Assembly: GCA_902500825.1 (NCBI GenBank)
Contig: CABVRX010000006.1
Span: 1 to 64,000 of the forward strand
Direction: 5' to 3'
Length of the DNA: 64,000 nucleotides
Origin: an uncultured Nitrospira sp.
GTDB lineage: Bacteria; Nitrospirota; Nitrospiria; Nitrospirales; Nitrospiraceae
Shown: one piece after another, positions 46,780 through 56,058 of the stretch
How positions within the stretch are numbered: position 1 is the first letter of the stretch
Layout of the letters: each line of letters opens with the position of its first letter
Notes under the pieces: generated by a model
The model's database searches: none
The model's input: only the letters and a program-made list of their open reading frames with translations
Told to the model about the DNA's origin: nothing
Made by a program: the position numbers and the translations under genes

Positions 46780-48157
46780 GACCTCCTTTTATAGCATACT
46801 TCTCCAAGCGATACCGAAACGATCTGGTGTTCAGACGGAGCATTCGCGCGGCTTTCTTTTTGACCCATTTCGATCGTTCGAGCGCCTTCAACAAGAGATC
46901 CTTTTCAATTCCATTGATGAGCCCTTCGAGGTCCAATCCCTCGTCGGTCAGGTCCATCGGCATCGCAGGTTGCTGCGGCTGCGTCGTGGGTCGATGAAGC
47001 CATCCGCGCATTTCGGTGTCGGTCACCGGCCCTTCCGTGGAGAATGCAACCACCCGTTCGATCAAATTCTCCAACTCACGGACGTTGCCGCGCCATTCAT
47101 GGCCCAGCAAGACATGCATCGCCTCCGGACTGATCACGGATTTTGGCTTGCCGCTCTCCTTCGAAAACCGTTCCAAAAAGTGATCGACCAGTAGCGGAAT
47201 ATCACCGGTACGCATACGCAAGGGCGGGAGGCGAATAGGGATGACATCCAAACGATAGTACAGATCTTCTCGGAACGAACCTTCCGCGACCGCCTTCTCG
47301 AGTTCCTTATTGGTGGCGGCCACCACACGCACGTCGACTTTGACATCTTGATTGCCACCCACTCGCCGAAACTCCCGTTCTTGGATGACACGCAGCAACT
47401 TCACTTGAATGGTCGGAGTCGTATCGCCGATCTCATCGAGAAAGATAGTCCCTCCGTCGGCGATTTCGAACAACCCCGCTTTGTTCGAGATCGCTCCGGT
47501 GAACGATCCCTTCATGTGACCGAACAGCTCGCTCTCCAACAGCGTTTCGGGCACTGCACTGCAATTCACGGCCACAAATGGGAGCGCACTTCTGGCGCTG
47601 TTGTAATGAATCGCGCGCGCGACTAACTCTTTTCCCGTTCCGCTTTCGCCGCAGATGAGAACATTGCTTTTCGAGTCGGCGACTTTCCGCACGACGTCGA
47701 ATACTTTCTGCATCGCCTCGCTTTGGCCGACGAGTTGCGCGAATGACGACTGGCTCGCCATCTCCCGCTTAAGCAGCATGTTCTCGGTCGTGAGGCGCCG
47801 CTTTTCCAGTGCATTCCGAATGATCAGCTGGACTTCATCGACCTGAAACGGTTTCGTCAGATAATCGTACGCGCCATGTTTCATGGCGTCAACGGCGGAG
47901 TCCGCAGTGGCAAAGGCCGTGATGATCAGCACAACGGTTTCCGGCGAGACGGACTTGACGGCCTTCAGGACCTCCATTCCATCGATCTTCGGCATCCGCA
48001 AATCGGTGATAACCAGATCAAAAATTTCTCTATTCAGAAGCTCGATGGCTGCTTCGCCGTCCATCGCACTCGTCACGGCATATCCGGCCCGGTTGAGCAT
48101 AATGCTCAATACGTCGCGCAAACTTGGTTCGTCATCGACGACTAGGATCTTTTCCAC
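46772..48157 (-). CDS. pilR: sigma54-dependent NtrC-family response regulator, PilR-like
   Basis: 461 residues: receiver domain (ILVVDDEPS; phospho-Asp in VITDLRMP near residue 54), AAA+ domain with GESGTGKE, GSFTGA, the Walker B GGTIFLDEIG and the R-finger region, then a Fis-type helix-turn-helix (KKAARMLRLNTRSFRYRL). The loop GSFTGA, in place of GAFTGA, is also found in PilR. Encoded after pilS (16-bp overlap) and near pilC, so control of type IV pilus genes with sigma54 is likely. GTG start. Confidence 0.92.
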   Translation of the reverse strand: MEKILVVDDEPSLRDVLSIMLNRAGYAVTSAMDGEAAIELLNREIFDLVITDLRMPKIDGMEVLKAVKSVSPETVVLIITAFATADSAVDAMKHGAYDYLTKPFQVDEVQLIIRNALEKRRLTTENMLLKREMASQSSFAQLVGQSEAMQKVFDVVRKVADSKSNVLICGESGTGKELVARAIHYNSARSALPFVAVNCSAVPETLLESELFGHMKGSFTGAISNKAGLFEIADGGTIFLDEIGDTTPTIQVKLLRVIQEREFRRVGGNQDVKVDVRVVAATNKELEKAVAEGSFREDLYYRLDVIPIRLPPLRMRTGDIPLLVDHFLERFSKESGKPKSVISPEAMHVLLGHEWRGNVRELENLIERVVAFSTEGPVTDTEMRGWLHRPTTQPQQPAMPMDLTDEGLDLEGLINGIEKDLLLKALERSKWVKKKAARMLRLNTRSFRYRLEKYAIKGGRD

Positions 48158-49824
48158 GGTTCTCTACCTTCGTGCCAAAGTCGCACTCCTGAGTCCTCCG
48201 TATGAGGCAAGCAGACTCCAAATCGTGTCCCTTGCCCCTCCCGGCTTTCCACTTTGATCCACCCTCCGTGGAGATCGACGATGCGATGGACAGCGGCCAA
48301 ACCTAATCCGGAGCCTCTTTTTTTGGTGGTAAAGAATGGGAGAAAAATTTTGTCGAGATTCTTCTTCGGGATGCCTTCTCCCGTATCCTGGAATGAGACC
48401 TCTACCACCTCGGCTTTTCGCCCAGCGACATCGACCTTCCTGCACCCTGTTGTAATCGACAGTTGCCCACCTTTGGGCATGGCGTCAAAGGCATTCACCG
48501 CTAGATTCCAGAACACTTGTTTCATTTGATCCTGATCTACTTGCGCAGGCAAAGCCCCGATGCACAGGACAGTCGCGATGGTGATGTTCGTTCTGCTTCG
48601 TGCCTCATGTTGTACTAGATCAAGAGTCTCAGCAAGGACTTTGTTTAAATCGTACTCAGCCAAATTGAGCGCGGGCGGCCTGGCGTACTGAAGAAACTCC
48701 GTGATAATGGCATCCAATCGAGTCGCTTCCCGAACCGCAATCTCGATGAGACGTTGGCTGGTTTCATCGTGGCCCAGATCTTTCCGAAGCATTTGCATGG
48801 CTCCAGCCAGTGCGCCCAAGGGATTCCGGATTTCATGCGCCATCCCCGCCGACATTTCTCCAAGGCTGGCGAGCCATTCCTTGCGCCGCATTTCTTCTTC
48901 GAGGTCGCGGATCTGAGTGAGATCCTTGAACACTCCAACCAGTCCCGTTTTCTCTCCTCGCTCGTGCAAAGGGGCAAGCGTCATGCCGAGGGCCAACCGA
49001 TTGCCGTCTGACCGTTTGCACTCCACTTCAAACCGCATGTTATCTGAAACGTCTTCGTCCTGTTGATGCGGGTGCCAATCGAACACCTCCCGCCAGGGAC
49101 GGCCCTGTACTTGCTCAAAACCATAGCCTGTGGCTTCCTGTGCTGCAGGATTAAATGAGGTGATCCGTCCTTCGTCGTCGGTCGTAAACACACCGCTACT
49201 GATACTACGAACGATATTTTCATGAAACGCCTGTAGGCGGCTGATCCCCTGTTCTTTTTCACGGATCGATTGATCGGCAAGCCGGAGCTGGTCCGCAAGG
49301 GCTCCGCTCAGAAAACCGACGACGAGAAAGGCCAGGCCGTAGACTCCGAATGCATGGAGCGTCTCAGCGGCACTGAGATTAGCGTGAGGCAACCATCCCC
49401 ATGCTTCGGCAAGGCCGTGCAGTTGCACATTGGTCAAAATTCCAAACAAGATGATGCAGAGGCTGGCAGTCAAAAGGCCCACGCGTCGACGCGGGACCAA
49501 ACTCGCAACCGTCACGCTGATCACATAGAGCACGGCAAACGGGCTTTCAATTCCGCCCGTTCTTGCAATCAACACCGTCTCGAGTAGGAAATCGACGGTG
49601 ATCTGAGCCCAGGCGAATTGGGCGAGAACTTGAGGAGTGGTGAGCCTCCGAAACAAGAACGCGTAGAGAATCGTGACGACATACGTGAAGATGATCAGAG
49701 CGTAGAACGTTTCAACGCGCTCCCCCTTGGTCACCTCGAACGCGAGGGACAACCCCAAGAGAAGCGTAACGAGAACGACTCGCCATCCCATCAACCAGTA
49801 AATTCTGGCTTTAATATCTCCCAC
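48142..49824 (-). CDS. pilS: sensor histidine kinase, PilS-like
   Basis: 560 residues: about six membrane segments in the first 180, a PAS domain (FTTDDEGRITSFNPAA), then the phospho-acceptor H in MAHEIRNPLGAL and an ATPase domain with NLAVNAFDAMP, DTGEGIPKK and GSGLGLAAVHRI. The layout matches PilS. GTG start with AGGAGG 11 bp upstream; an ATG between is out of frame. Partner of the PilR-like regulator it overlaps. The membrane signal is unknown. Confidence 0.92.
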   Translation of the reverse strand: MGDIKARIYWLMGWRVVLVTLLLGLSLAFEVTKGERVETFYALIIFTYVVTILYAFLFRRLTTPQVLAQFAWAQITVDFLLETVLIARTGGIESPFAVLYVISVTVASLVPRRRVGLLTASLCIILFGILTNVQLHGLAEAWGWLPHANLSAAETLHAFGVYGLAFLVVGFLSGALADQLRLADQSIREKEQGISRLQAFHENIVRSISSGVFTTDDEGRITSFNPAAQEATGYGFEQVQGRPWREVFDWHPHQQDEDVSDNMRFEVECKRSDGNRLALGMTLAPLHERGEKTGLVGVFKDLTQIRDLEEEMRRKEWLASLGEMSAGMAHEIRNPLGALAGAMQMLRKDLGHDETSQRLIEIAVREATRLDAIITEFLQYARPPALNLAEYDLNKVLAETLDLVQHEARSRTNITIATVLCIGALPAQVDQDQMKQVFWNLAVNAFDAMPKGGQLSITTGCRKVDVAGRKAEVVEVSFQDTGEGIPKKNLDKIFLPFFTTKKRGSGLGLAAVHRIVDLHGGWIKVESREGQGTRFGVCLPHTEDSGVRLWHEGREPWKRS

Positions 49825-50024
49825 GAAACGACATTCCTCCTACAAGATGGTCGGCATCATGCCGTCCCGGCTGGCTTCGTGGAGGTGCCGACCGACGCAA
49901 CAATGTCTTGGAAATACATCGCTCGTTAGCGTAAGGATGAAGGGGGCTCGTTGAGAAGTCGGTGGTTTCATCCCTTTTGCTTGAAGGGGTGAAGCCGTTT
50001 CGCAAGGTCGAATCGTCGATTTGC

Positions 50025-51239
50025 TTACCCGATAGCTGACGCCATCGTAAAGATCGGCAGATACATCGCGACCACGATAAAGCCGACGGTGACACCCAAG
50101 AACACCATCATCATCGGCTCGAGGAGAGCGGTAAGATTCGTCACGGCCTGGTCCACTTCGTCTTCGTAAAAATCGGCGATTTTCCCGAGCATGTTATCCA
50201 GCGCACCCGTTGACTCTCCGACGGAGATCATGTGAGTCACCATCTTGGGGAATGTCCCGCTTTTTGCGAGCGGTTCAGCGATCGTCTTCCCTCCGCTGAT
50301 ACTGACTTTGGCATCAAGGAGCGCCCCCTCCACCACCTTGTTTCCGGAAGTTTTTGCACAAATCGTCAATGCTTCCAGCAGCGGGACCCCGCTGGCCAAC
50401 AGAGTCCCCAACGTCCGTGTGAATTTTGCAACCGACGCTTTCCTAATGAGGTCTCCAAACACCGGCAGTTTCAGTAAAAGCTTATCGATAGCCAACTTGC
50501 CTTGTGGAGTTGCATAGTATTTTTTGACCGCCACCATCAACGCCACGATCACTCCCAGGATGATGTACCAATTTCCTTGGGCGAAATTACTCATGTCGAT
50601 GACAAGCTGTGTCGGCGCTGGAAGTGCCATCTTCCCGCCAGACATTTCTTTGAACATTTTTTCAAATACCGGAATAACCCAAATCATCAGGACTGTAATC
50701 ACGATACCGGCGATGCCGACGATGGCGGCAGGGTAGACCATTGCGCTTTTGATTTGCCCCTTCAACTTCATGGCCTTCTCGATATGCTTGGAAAGGCGAC
50801 CAAGAATGGTATCCAGCAATCCTCCGACTTCACCGGCATGGACCATATTGACATACAGGTCATCGAAGATCTTGGGATGTTTGCGGAGGGCATCTGAAAA
50901 CGTCGACCCTCCCTCGACCTGGACTTTGATCTCACCCACAGATTTTCTGAGAGCCGCATTCTCCGATTGCGTCGATAAGATTTCCAGACATTGAATCAAA
51001 GGTAAGCCGGCATTGATCATGGTCCCGAATTGCCTGGTAAAAACGACCAAGTCCTTTTCGCTCACTCCGCTTCCGAGCTTAAGGCTGAATCCCTCTTTGG
51101 CCGCCTTCTCCTCAAGACTCGTCACCACCACGCTTTGTTTACGTAGTTGGTCCACCGCTTCGTCGCGCGACTTCGCAACGAGCTCGCCTTTTTTTACCGA
51201 TCCAGATTTGGTCCGACCAACATATGCAAACGTGGCCAT
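50025..51239 (-). CDS. pilC: type IV pilus assembly inner-membrane protein PilC (GspF family)
   Basis: 404 residues starting ATFAYVGRTKSGSVKKGE, with two T2SSF domains (FTRQFGTMINAGLPLIQCLE and FTRTLGTLLASGVPLLEALT) and three membrane segments (near residues 170-190, 220-240 and the C-terminus). It organises the platform for the pilus ATPases. pilB, pilT and pilin genes are not seen; they may be just outside the operon or elsewhere. Confidence 0.96.
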   Translation of the reverse strand: MATFAYVGRTKSGSVKKGELVAKSRDEAVDQLRKQSVVVTSLEEKAAKEGFSLKLGSGVSEKDLVVFTRQFGTMINAGLPLIQCLEILSTQSENAALRKSVGEIKVQVEGGSTFSDALRKHPKIFDDLYVNMVHAGEVGGLLDTILGRLSKHIEKAMKLKGQIKSAMVYPAAIVGIAGIVITVLMIWVIPVFEKMFKEMSGGKMALPAPTQLVIDMSNFAQGNWYIILGVIVALMVAVKKYYATPQGKLAIDKLLLKLPVFGDLIRKASVAKFTRTLGTLLASGVPLLEALTICAKTSGNKVVEGALLDAKVSISGGKTIAEPLAKSGTFPKMVTHMISVGESTGALDNMLGKIADFYEDEVDQAVTNLTALLEPMMMVFLGVTVGFIVVAMYLPIFTMASAIG

Positions 51240-51382
51240 AGATTCTCGTCCGGTTGTGGCTCTTGATCTCCTGTATGGAAAACTAGGGCTACGAAGCGAG
51301 TCTACTGGTGGGTCGGGAACCTGTCAAAAACAATTGAATTATTTACCGAGCGCTGAAGAGGTCGTAGGCACAATGGAAGTCG

Positions 51383-51925
51383 CTAGGCAAACGGAGGAGC
51401 CGCATTCGTGTCTCGATACCCTCTATAAAGGTAATGTAACCCTGAGGCGAGGGTGAACCCAACCATCAGCATGAGAAGTGGAGTGAGCATAGAGCGGTCG
51501 AGCCCTCGCCATGTCAAGAGAACGATCAAAAGAACGTAACTCAACTGAAGGAGGGTCGTTCCTTTTCCCAAGAATGTCGGAGTCGTGTTAATCGGTGTAC
51601 TAGTGACGTGAGCCACCACTGTTCCCAGTAGGAGAATAATGTCCCGGCTCACGACCAAGATGACAAGCCAGGACGGAGCCAGATGCAGTATCGCCAACGA
51701 GATGAAGCTCGACGTCAGCAACAGTTTGTCTGCAAGCGGATCAAGCAAAGTCCCCAATCGTGTTCGCTGATTCAGTTTACGTGCCAGATGACCGTCGACG
51801 GCATCTGTCAATCCCGCGACGAGGAGCGTCAGCAGTGCAAACCCATAGGAACCATAGGTCATGAACCCTATGTAGACAGGGACCAGGAGGATTCGAAGAA
51901 TCGTGAGGCTATTGGGGATGTTCAT
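51383..51925 (-). CDS. pgsA: CDP-diacylglycerol-glycerol-3-phosphate 3-phosphatidyltransferase
   Basis: 180-residue membrane enzyme making phosphatidylglycerol phosphate. Start NIPNSLTILRILLVPVY is typical; the CDP-alcohol motif DGHLARKLNQRTRLG..LDPLAD fits DGx2ARx8Gx3Dx3D. Hydrophobic throughout. Separated from pilC by 143 bp. Confidence 0.93.
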   Translation of the reverse strand: MNIPNSLTILRILLVPVYIGFMTYGSYGFALLTLLVAGLTDAVDGHLARKLNQRTRLGTLLDPLADKLLLTSSFISLAILHLAPSWLVILVVSRDIILLLGTVVAHVTSTPINTTPTFLGKGTTLLQLSYVLLIVLLTWRGLDRSMLTPLLMLMVGFTLASGLHYLYRGYRDTNAAPPFA

Positions 51926-51999
51926 GGAATGAAGCTGGACGGGCCTCTGACTGGATGAGGGGAGGCATCATAGTAAGCGAAGCCACGCTTGTCAACGAG

Positions 52000-52029
52000 T
52001 TGCAGGTTGCCCGAATCACCTCCTATAAT
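52000..52029 (+). promoter_or_regulatory. promoter of the 105-residue gene
   Basis: TTGCAG (52000-52005), 18 bp, TATAAT (52024-52029); the ATG at 52090 has AGGAAG upstream, leaving a leader of about 55 bases. Confidence 0.55.
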
Positions 52030-52089
52030 TGATTCATCTAGGTTTGTCGTCAACTGTTATTTTGGAGCGATTCGGAGGGATGAGGAAGT

Positions 52090-52407
52090 ATGAGCACGTT
52101 GCCATTGATGTTTAAGAAGGAAGGGTTGGTCGAGAAACATCAGCTTGAAGGGGTGGATCCGAGTGATCGATATTTCAACCGCACCGTTCTGGTCAATCGG
52201 ATTTCATCGGGGTACTCGGCGAAAATCATGTACGAAGCTTTCGTAGTTGAGAGTCGATCACACTCGACCATTACCGCAGCGATAAAAGAATTAGTGGATA
52301 AGCTCCAAGAATCCGGGTTCACTCGCATGAGAACACGGGCCAATTTCAAGGGGACACGCTATCTTGCTGAAAAAGAAACGTGGCTCGACTACCCAGACCG
52401 GTCTTAA
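52090..52407 (+). CDS. hypothetical protein
   Basis: 105 residues, mixed alpha/beta, no Cys, no membrane segment; starts MSTLPLMFKKEG and ends WLDYPDRS. I do not recognise the family. Supported by a good promoter and ribosome site. Its TAA overlaps the TAA of the convergent beta-lactamase-family gene. Confidence 0.7.
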   Translation: MSTLPLMFKKEGLVEKHQLEGVDPSDRYFNRTVLVNRISSGYSAKIMYEAFVVESRSHSTITAAIKELVDKLQESGFTRMRTRANFKGTRYLAEKETWLDYPDRS

Positions 52408-53540
52408 ATCGAGCCGATGAATTCCTGATAGACCAGATCATGAATCGCAGGACGGAATTCTCGGATCGCGTCATTCTTACTCGAAGGATGCACTCGATTG
52501 GAAAGCAGCACGACTTCCAATTCTCGCACTGGATCGATCCAGACGGAAGTCCCCGTATAGCCGAGATGACCGAATGATCGCGCTCCGAAATATCGTCCGG
52601 CAGATGACGGCGTTGATGGTGTATCCCACCCAAGCGCCCAACTGGAAGATCCTTCCGATTTCTGTCGTCGTATAAACTCCCGCGCAATTCCTTGATCGAG
52701 GATAGCCTTTCGACCATGGTAAGCTTTTAACCATTCACCTGTAATAGCTAATACCGCGTCGGCAGTCCCAAACAGTCCGGCGTGACCGGCTTCGCCGCCC
52801 AAAGCGGCTGCATTCTGATCGTGCACTTCTCCGCACAAGAGGCGACCTCGCCATGGGTCAACTTCGGTCGGTGCCACGCCACCGTCGTGCCTGTTTGCAG
52901 ATTCCAGGAACTCGTTCAATCGCTCTCTCAAGACGTATTCAATCCGCAGCCCGTCCAATGGAACCGTGATGTAATCATAAAAAAAGTGATCCAGGTCCTG
53001 TCGGCTGCACCGCTCGACGATCATGCCGAGTAACATGAAACCGAGGTCACTGTACAGACTGCGCGTGCCCCGTTCATACACCGGCGCCTCAGACCGAATG
53101 AGGCTGAGCATAGACTGTTTTGCATGGTCCCTTGCTTCTTGAGACGAAGGAATCTTTCCTTCGGGATTGATCCGCTCATAGTATGGTCGCCATCCGGGTA
53201 ATCCCGAGGAATGAGTCAGTAGGTCCCGAAGCGTGGGTGAGCCAATCGAAGCCTCTGCACATTGTGGAAGATACTTAGCGACGGTATCTTCGAGCCGAAG
53301 ATCACCCTGTTGAATCAGCAGGGCAATGGACGTAACGGTTGCCAAAGGCTTGGTCAACGAAGCCAAGTCATAGATCGTGGAATCGCTGACGGGAGGCCCT
53401 GGTGGGGAAATCGAAAGCCGACCGGCATGAAACCGAGCGACCGGCCGGTCTCCGCACCGCACCGCCAATACGGCCCCCGGAAACACCCCATCGGTCACGG
53501 CTCGATTGAGTGCTGTTTGAATGACACTAAGATCGGGCAT
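52404..53540 (-). CDS. serine hydrolase, beta-lactamase/class C family
   Basis: 378 residues with SxxK in ASLTKPLA (near residue 62), a Tyr motif YSDLGFML in the YxN position and HLGYTGTSVW in place of KTG. These place it with class-C-like esterases, D-aminopeptidases and penicillin-binding homologues. No signal peptide is visible, so it may act in the cytoplasm, for example on cell-wall fragments. It follows divIVA by 78 bp. Confidence 0.88.
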   Translation of the reverse strand: MPDLSVIQTALNRAVTDGVFPGAVLAVRCGDRPVARFHAGRLSISPPGPPVSDSTIYDLASLTKPLATVTSIALLIQQGDLRLEDTVAKYLPQCAEASIGSPTLRDLLTHSSGLPGWRPYYERINPEGKIPSSQEARDHAKQSMLSLIRSEAPVYERGTRSLYSDLGFMLLGMIVERCSRQDLDHFFYDYITVPLDGLRIEYVLRERLNEFLESANRHDGGVAPTEVDPWRGRLLCGEVHDQNAAALGGEAGHAGLFGTADAVLAITGEWLKAYHGRKAILDQGIAREFIRRQKSEGSSSWALGWDTPSTPSSAGRYFGARSFGHLGYTGTSVWIDPVRELEVVLLSNRVHPSSKNDAIREFRPAIHDLVYQEFIGSI

Positions 53541-53618
53541 CGAGATGATGATCGACGGGAGACGCTCAGGAGAAATAATCGAGCACTCTGCAGCGGCGGC
53601 ACCATCAACCGGAACTGG

Positions 53619-54131
53619 TCAACGGGTAGGGCTTGATTCCCCTTCCAATTTTTCTTCCTGCATGACGCCGTGGTCTTGGTACGCTTCACTTGCTTCCACG
53701 TCCAGCATCCGCTCGAAGGTATGAAGCGTCGCTCGCATCCGCTCCACCATGAGCAGCCGCTGCTTCTGCAGCACAGACAGGTCTCGCTGTGTGTTTGCCA
53801 GCTCGATTCGCGCTTGTCGGAACAATTCGCCGGCTTTCAACTCTGCTTCTTTGACGATCAACTCGGCATCGCGTTGCGCACTTCGCTTGACGTCCTCGGC
53901 CAAGGACTGCGCCGAGACCAAAGTGGTAGACAAGGTCGCCTCTGTCCGTTTCAATTCCGAGACCTGCTGTTCAAGCGACACTATGCGATCACGCAACACG
54001 GCATTGTCGCGATTCAGGAATTCGACGGTTTGTGCGATCTCTTCTAAAAAACGGTTGACTTCTTCACGGTCATAGCCACGAAGCTTCACTTGAAAAACCA
54101 TCTGTTGGATGTCGAGCGGTGTGATCTTCAT
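53619..54131 (-). CDS. divIVA: DivIVA-domain cell division/polarity protein
   Basis: 170 residues. N-terminal lipid-binding segment ITPLDIQQMVFQVKLRGYDREEVNRFLEE, followed by a long coiled coil (residues 40-130). At the end of the division cluster, after yggT. The ribosome site is a run of ten G (AAGGGGGGGGGG) ending 6 bases before the ATG, which makes the spacing variable if the run slips. Confidence 0.93.
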   Translation of the reverse strand: MKITPLDIQQMVFQVKLRGYDREEVNRFLEEIAQTVEFLNRDNAVLRDRIVSLEQQVSELKRTEATLSTTLVSAQSLAEDVKRSAQRDAELIVKEAELKAGELFRQARIELANTQRDLSVLQKQRLLMVERMRATLHTFERMLDVEASEAYQDHGVMQEEKLEGESSPTR

Positions 54132-54137
54132 AGCAAT

Positions 54138-54147
54138 CCCCCCCCCC
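54138..54147 (-). repeat. G10 homopolymer in the divIVA ribosome binding site
   Basis: Ten C on the plus strand (G10 in the mRNA) between the yggT stop and the divIVA ATG. Confidence 0.9.
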
Positions 54148-54156
54148 TTAATTGAA

Positions 54157-54453
54157 TCAATTCATCCGTACCGCGAAATCCTTAATCGATTGTACGACCG
54201 CAATCTGCAAAAACCAGATGATCACGATGACAACCAACGGCGACAAATCCACTCCCATGCGCCAGCCCAATCGCTGTCGGATCGGGGCCAAGACCGGTTC
54301 GGTGGCACGAGTAAGGAATTGAACGATCGGATTCCACGGGTCCGGATTCACCCAAGAGATCAGCGCTCGAGCGATGACGATCCACGAGTAGAACGTCAAC
54401 GCATAATCAAGTACCGTGGCGATCCCTAACAACGTATTCCCCACCACAAACAT
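54157..54453 (-). CDS. yggT: YggT family membrane protein
   Basis: 98 residues with two hydrophobic segments (VLDYALTFYSWIVIARALISW region and PLVVIVIIWFLQIAVV). Conserved RALISWVNPDPWNPIVQFL is typical. ATG overlaps the proC stop (TGATG). Exact function unknown; the family co-occurs with division genes. Confidence 0.93.
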   Translation of the reverse strand: MFVVGNTLLGIATVLDYALTFYSWIVIARALISWVNPDPWNPIVQFLTRATEPVLAPIRQRLGWRMGVDLSPLVVIVIIWFLQIAVVQSIKDFAVRMN

Positions 54454-55271
54454 CAGCCTCCCAGCTCCTGAGAACGTTTCGTCGCGGCCTCAACGGCGTC
54501 GATCAACAGGCCTCGGAGACCTCCCTGCTCCAGCCGATGCAACCCCGCAATCGTCGTTCCTCCGGGGGACGCCACTTGATCCTTGAGACTAGCGGGATGC
54601 TGCCCCGTTTCTAAGACCATCCGTGCTGCACCCAACATGGTCTGTGCCGCGAGAAGACTTGCCGTCTCTCTCGGCAAACCCATCTTGACGCCGCCATCGG
54701 CCATCGCTTCAATCATGAGAAAAGCGTAGGCCGGTCCGCTTCCGCTCAACCCCGTCACGACATCCATGAAACGCTCGTCAATACGCACAACCTTGCCGAC
54801 CGATTCAAAGATCTGCCGCGCACATGCCATCTCATGTTCCTTCACTCCGGGACCGGTCGCCAAGGCAGTCATCCCTTCGCCGACCATCGCCGGCGTATTC
54901 GGCATTGCGCGAATGACACGAGATTGCGGCCCACAAGCCTCAACAATCCGCCTGAGTCGCATTCCCGCGACCACCGAGATCACGAGCCGTTTCGCCAACA
55001 CATTCCCGATCTCTTTAAGGACGTCTTCCGATACCTGGGGCTTCACAGCCAGCACGACGACATCTCCCGAGATGACCGCCTCATGATTCGTAAGACCAAT
55101 CTGAACACCGTACTGTCTCTTAAGATGATCCAGGCGGCCCATATCCGGATCAGCGACGTAGATCTGCTCGGCCTTATAGCTCCCTGAGGAAAGCACTCCG
55201 CCGATCATTGCCTCCGCCATACGGCCCCCGCCCACAAACGAGATGTTTCGTGTAAGGGGCGGGCTAGACAT
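54453..55271 (-). CDS. proC: pyrroline-5-carboxylate reductase
   Basis: Last step of proline synthesis. 272 residues from the ATG at 55271 (GGAGAG upstream), starting SSPPLTRNISFVGGGRMAEAMI, a Rossmann fold; later VIRAMPNTPAMVGEGM, GLSGSGPAYAFLMIEAMADGGVKMG and a C-terminal SPGGTTIAG. The start overlaps the end of yggS by 8 bases. The 49-codon upstream extension of the frame is within yggS. Confidence 0.95.
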   Translation of the reverse strand: MSSPPLTRNISFVGGGRMAEAMIGGVLSSGSYKAEQIYVADPDMGRLDHLKRQYGVQIGLTNHEAVISGDVVVLAVKPQVSEDVLKEIGNVLAKRLVISVVAGMRLRRIVEACGPQSRVIRAMPNTPAMVGEGMTALATGPGVKEHEMACARQIFESVGKVVRIDERFMDVVTGLSGSGPAYAFLMIEAMADGGVKMGLPRETASLLAAQTMLGAARMVLETGQHPASLKDQVASPGGTTIAGLHRLEQGGLRGLLIDAVEAATKRSQELGG

Positions 55272-55974
55272 GACGCTCTCCAAAAATGGCGGTGCCGACA
55301 CGGACCAGTGTCGCTCCTTCCTCAATGGCGACCTCATAATCATTCGACATTCCCATCGACAGTTCATCCATCCGCACAGTCGGTAAATCAAATGTCGCAA
55401 TCTGCCGAGCAAGATCACGGAGTGTGCGGAAATACGGCCTGGCCGAATCCGGATCGATAGTTGGAGGAGGAATCGTCATTAAGCCTTTGATACAGGTATG
55501 AGAGAGCTGTGCCATCATTGGTACCGATCGCACAACATCCTCGGGATGAAATCCTGTCTTGGTCGGTTCTTTCCCAATATTCACTTCCAGCAAAACATTT
55601 TGCCGACGACCGGCCTCTCCCGCACGGCGATCGATTTCTTGCGCCAGGTCTAGGCTATCCACTGAATGAAGCAGGTCGAACAGACCGATCACGGACCGTA
55701 CCTTCCTTCGTTGCAGGTGTCCAATAAAATGCCAGTGAACCGGTTCCTTGGTGAAGACGGCTATTTTAGGAAGCGCCTCCTGAACGCGGTTCTCACCCAA
55801 GATGGACAAGCCGGCACGCACACCTTCGGCAATGTGTTCAATCGTCACGGTCTTCGTTGCAGCCACCAGCCGCACCGTCCCGACAGGACGTCCCGCTTTT
55901 TCTTCAGCCGACCGAATTTTCGTGAGCACCGACTGAACACGTTTTGCTATCGCTTCCGAGATGAGCGGTTCCAT
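55264..55974 (-). CDS. yggS: YggS family pyridoxal phosphate homeostasis protein
   Basis: PLP-binding TIM-barrel protein of the PROSC family, 236 residues from the ATG at 55974, which has GAGGG at a good distance; an ATG at 56004 adds ten residues. The PLP lysine is in LVAATKTV, then GENRVQEALPK, WHFIGHLQRRK and LSMGMSNDYEVAIEEG. Between pgeF and proC as in many bacteria. Confidence 0.94.
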   Translation of the reverse strand: MEPLISEAIAKRVQSVLTKIRSAEEKAGRPVGTVRLVAATKTVTIEHIAEGVRAGLSILGENRVQEALPKIAVFTKEPVHWHFIGHLQRRKVRSVIGLFDLLHSVDSLDLAQEIDRRAGEAGRRQNVLLEVNIGKEPTKTGFHPEDVVRSVPMMAQLSHTCIKGLMTIPPPTIDPDSARPYFRTLRDLARQIATFDLPTVRMDELSMGMSNDYEVAIEEGATLVRVGTAIFGERHV

Positions 55975-56058
55975 CGTTCCCTCGCACGACTCGCGGCCGC
56001 TCATTCAGCGAACCGTCCTTATTCTAGTGGAAGAACCTCACAATTGGCAGATCCCGAC

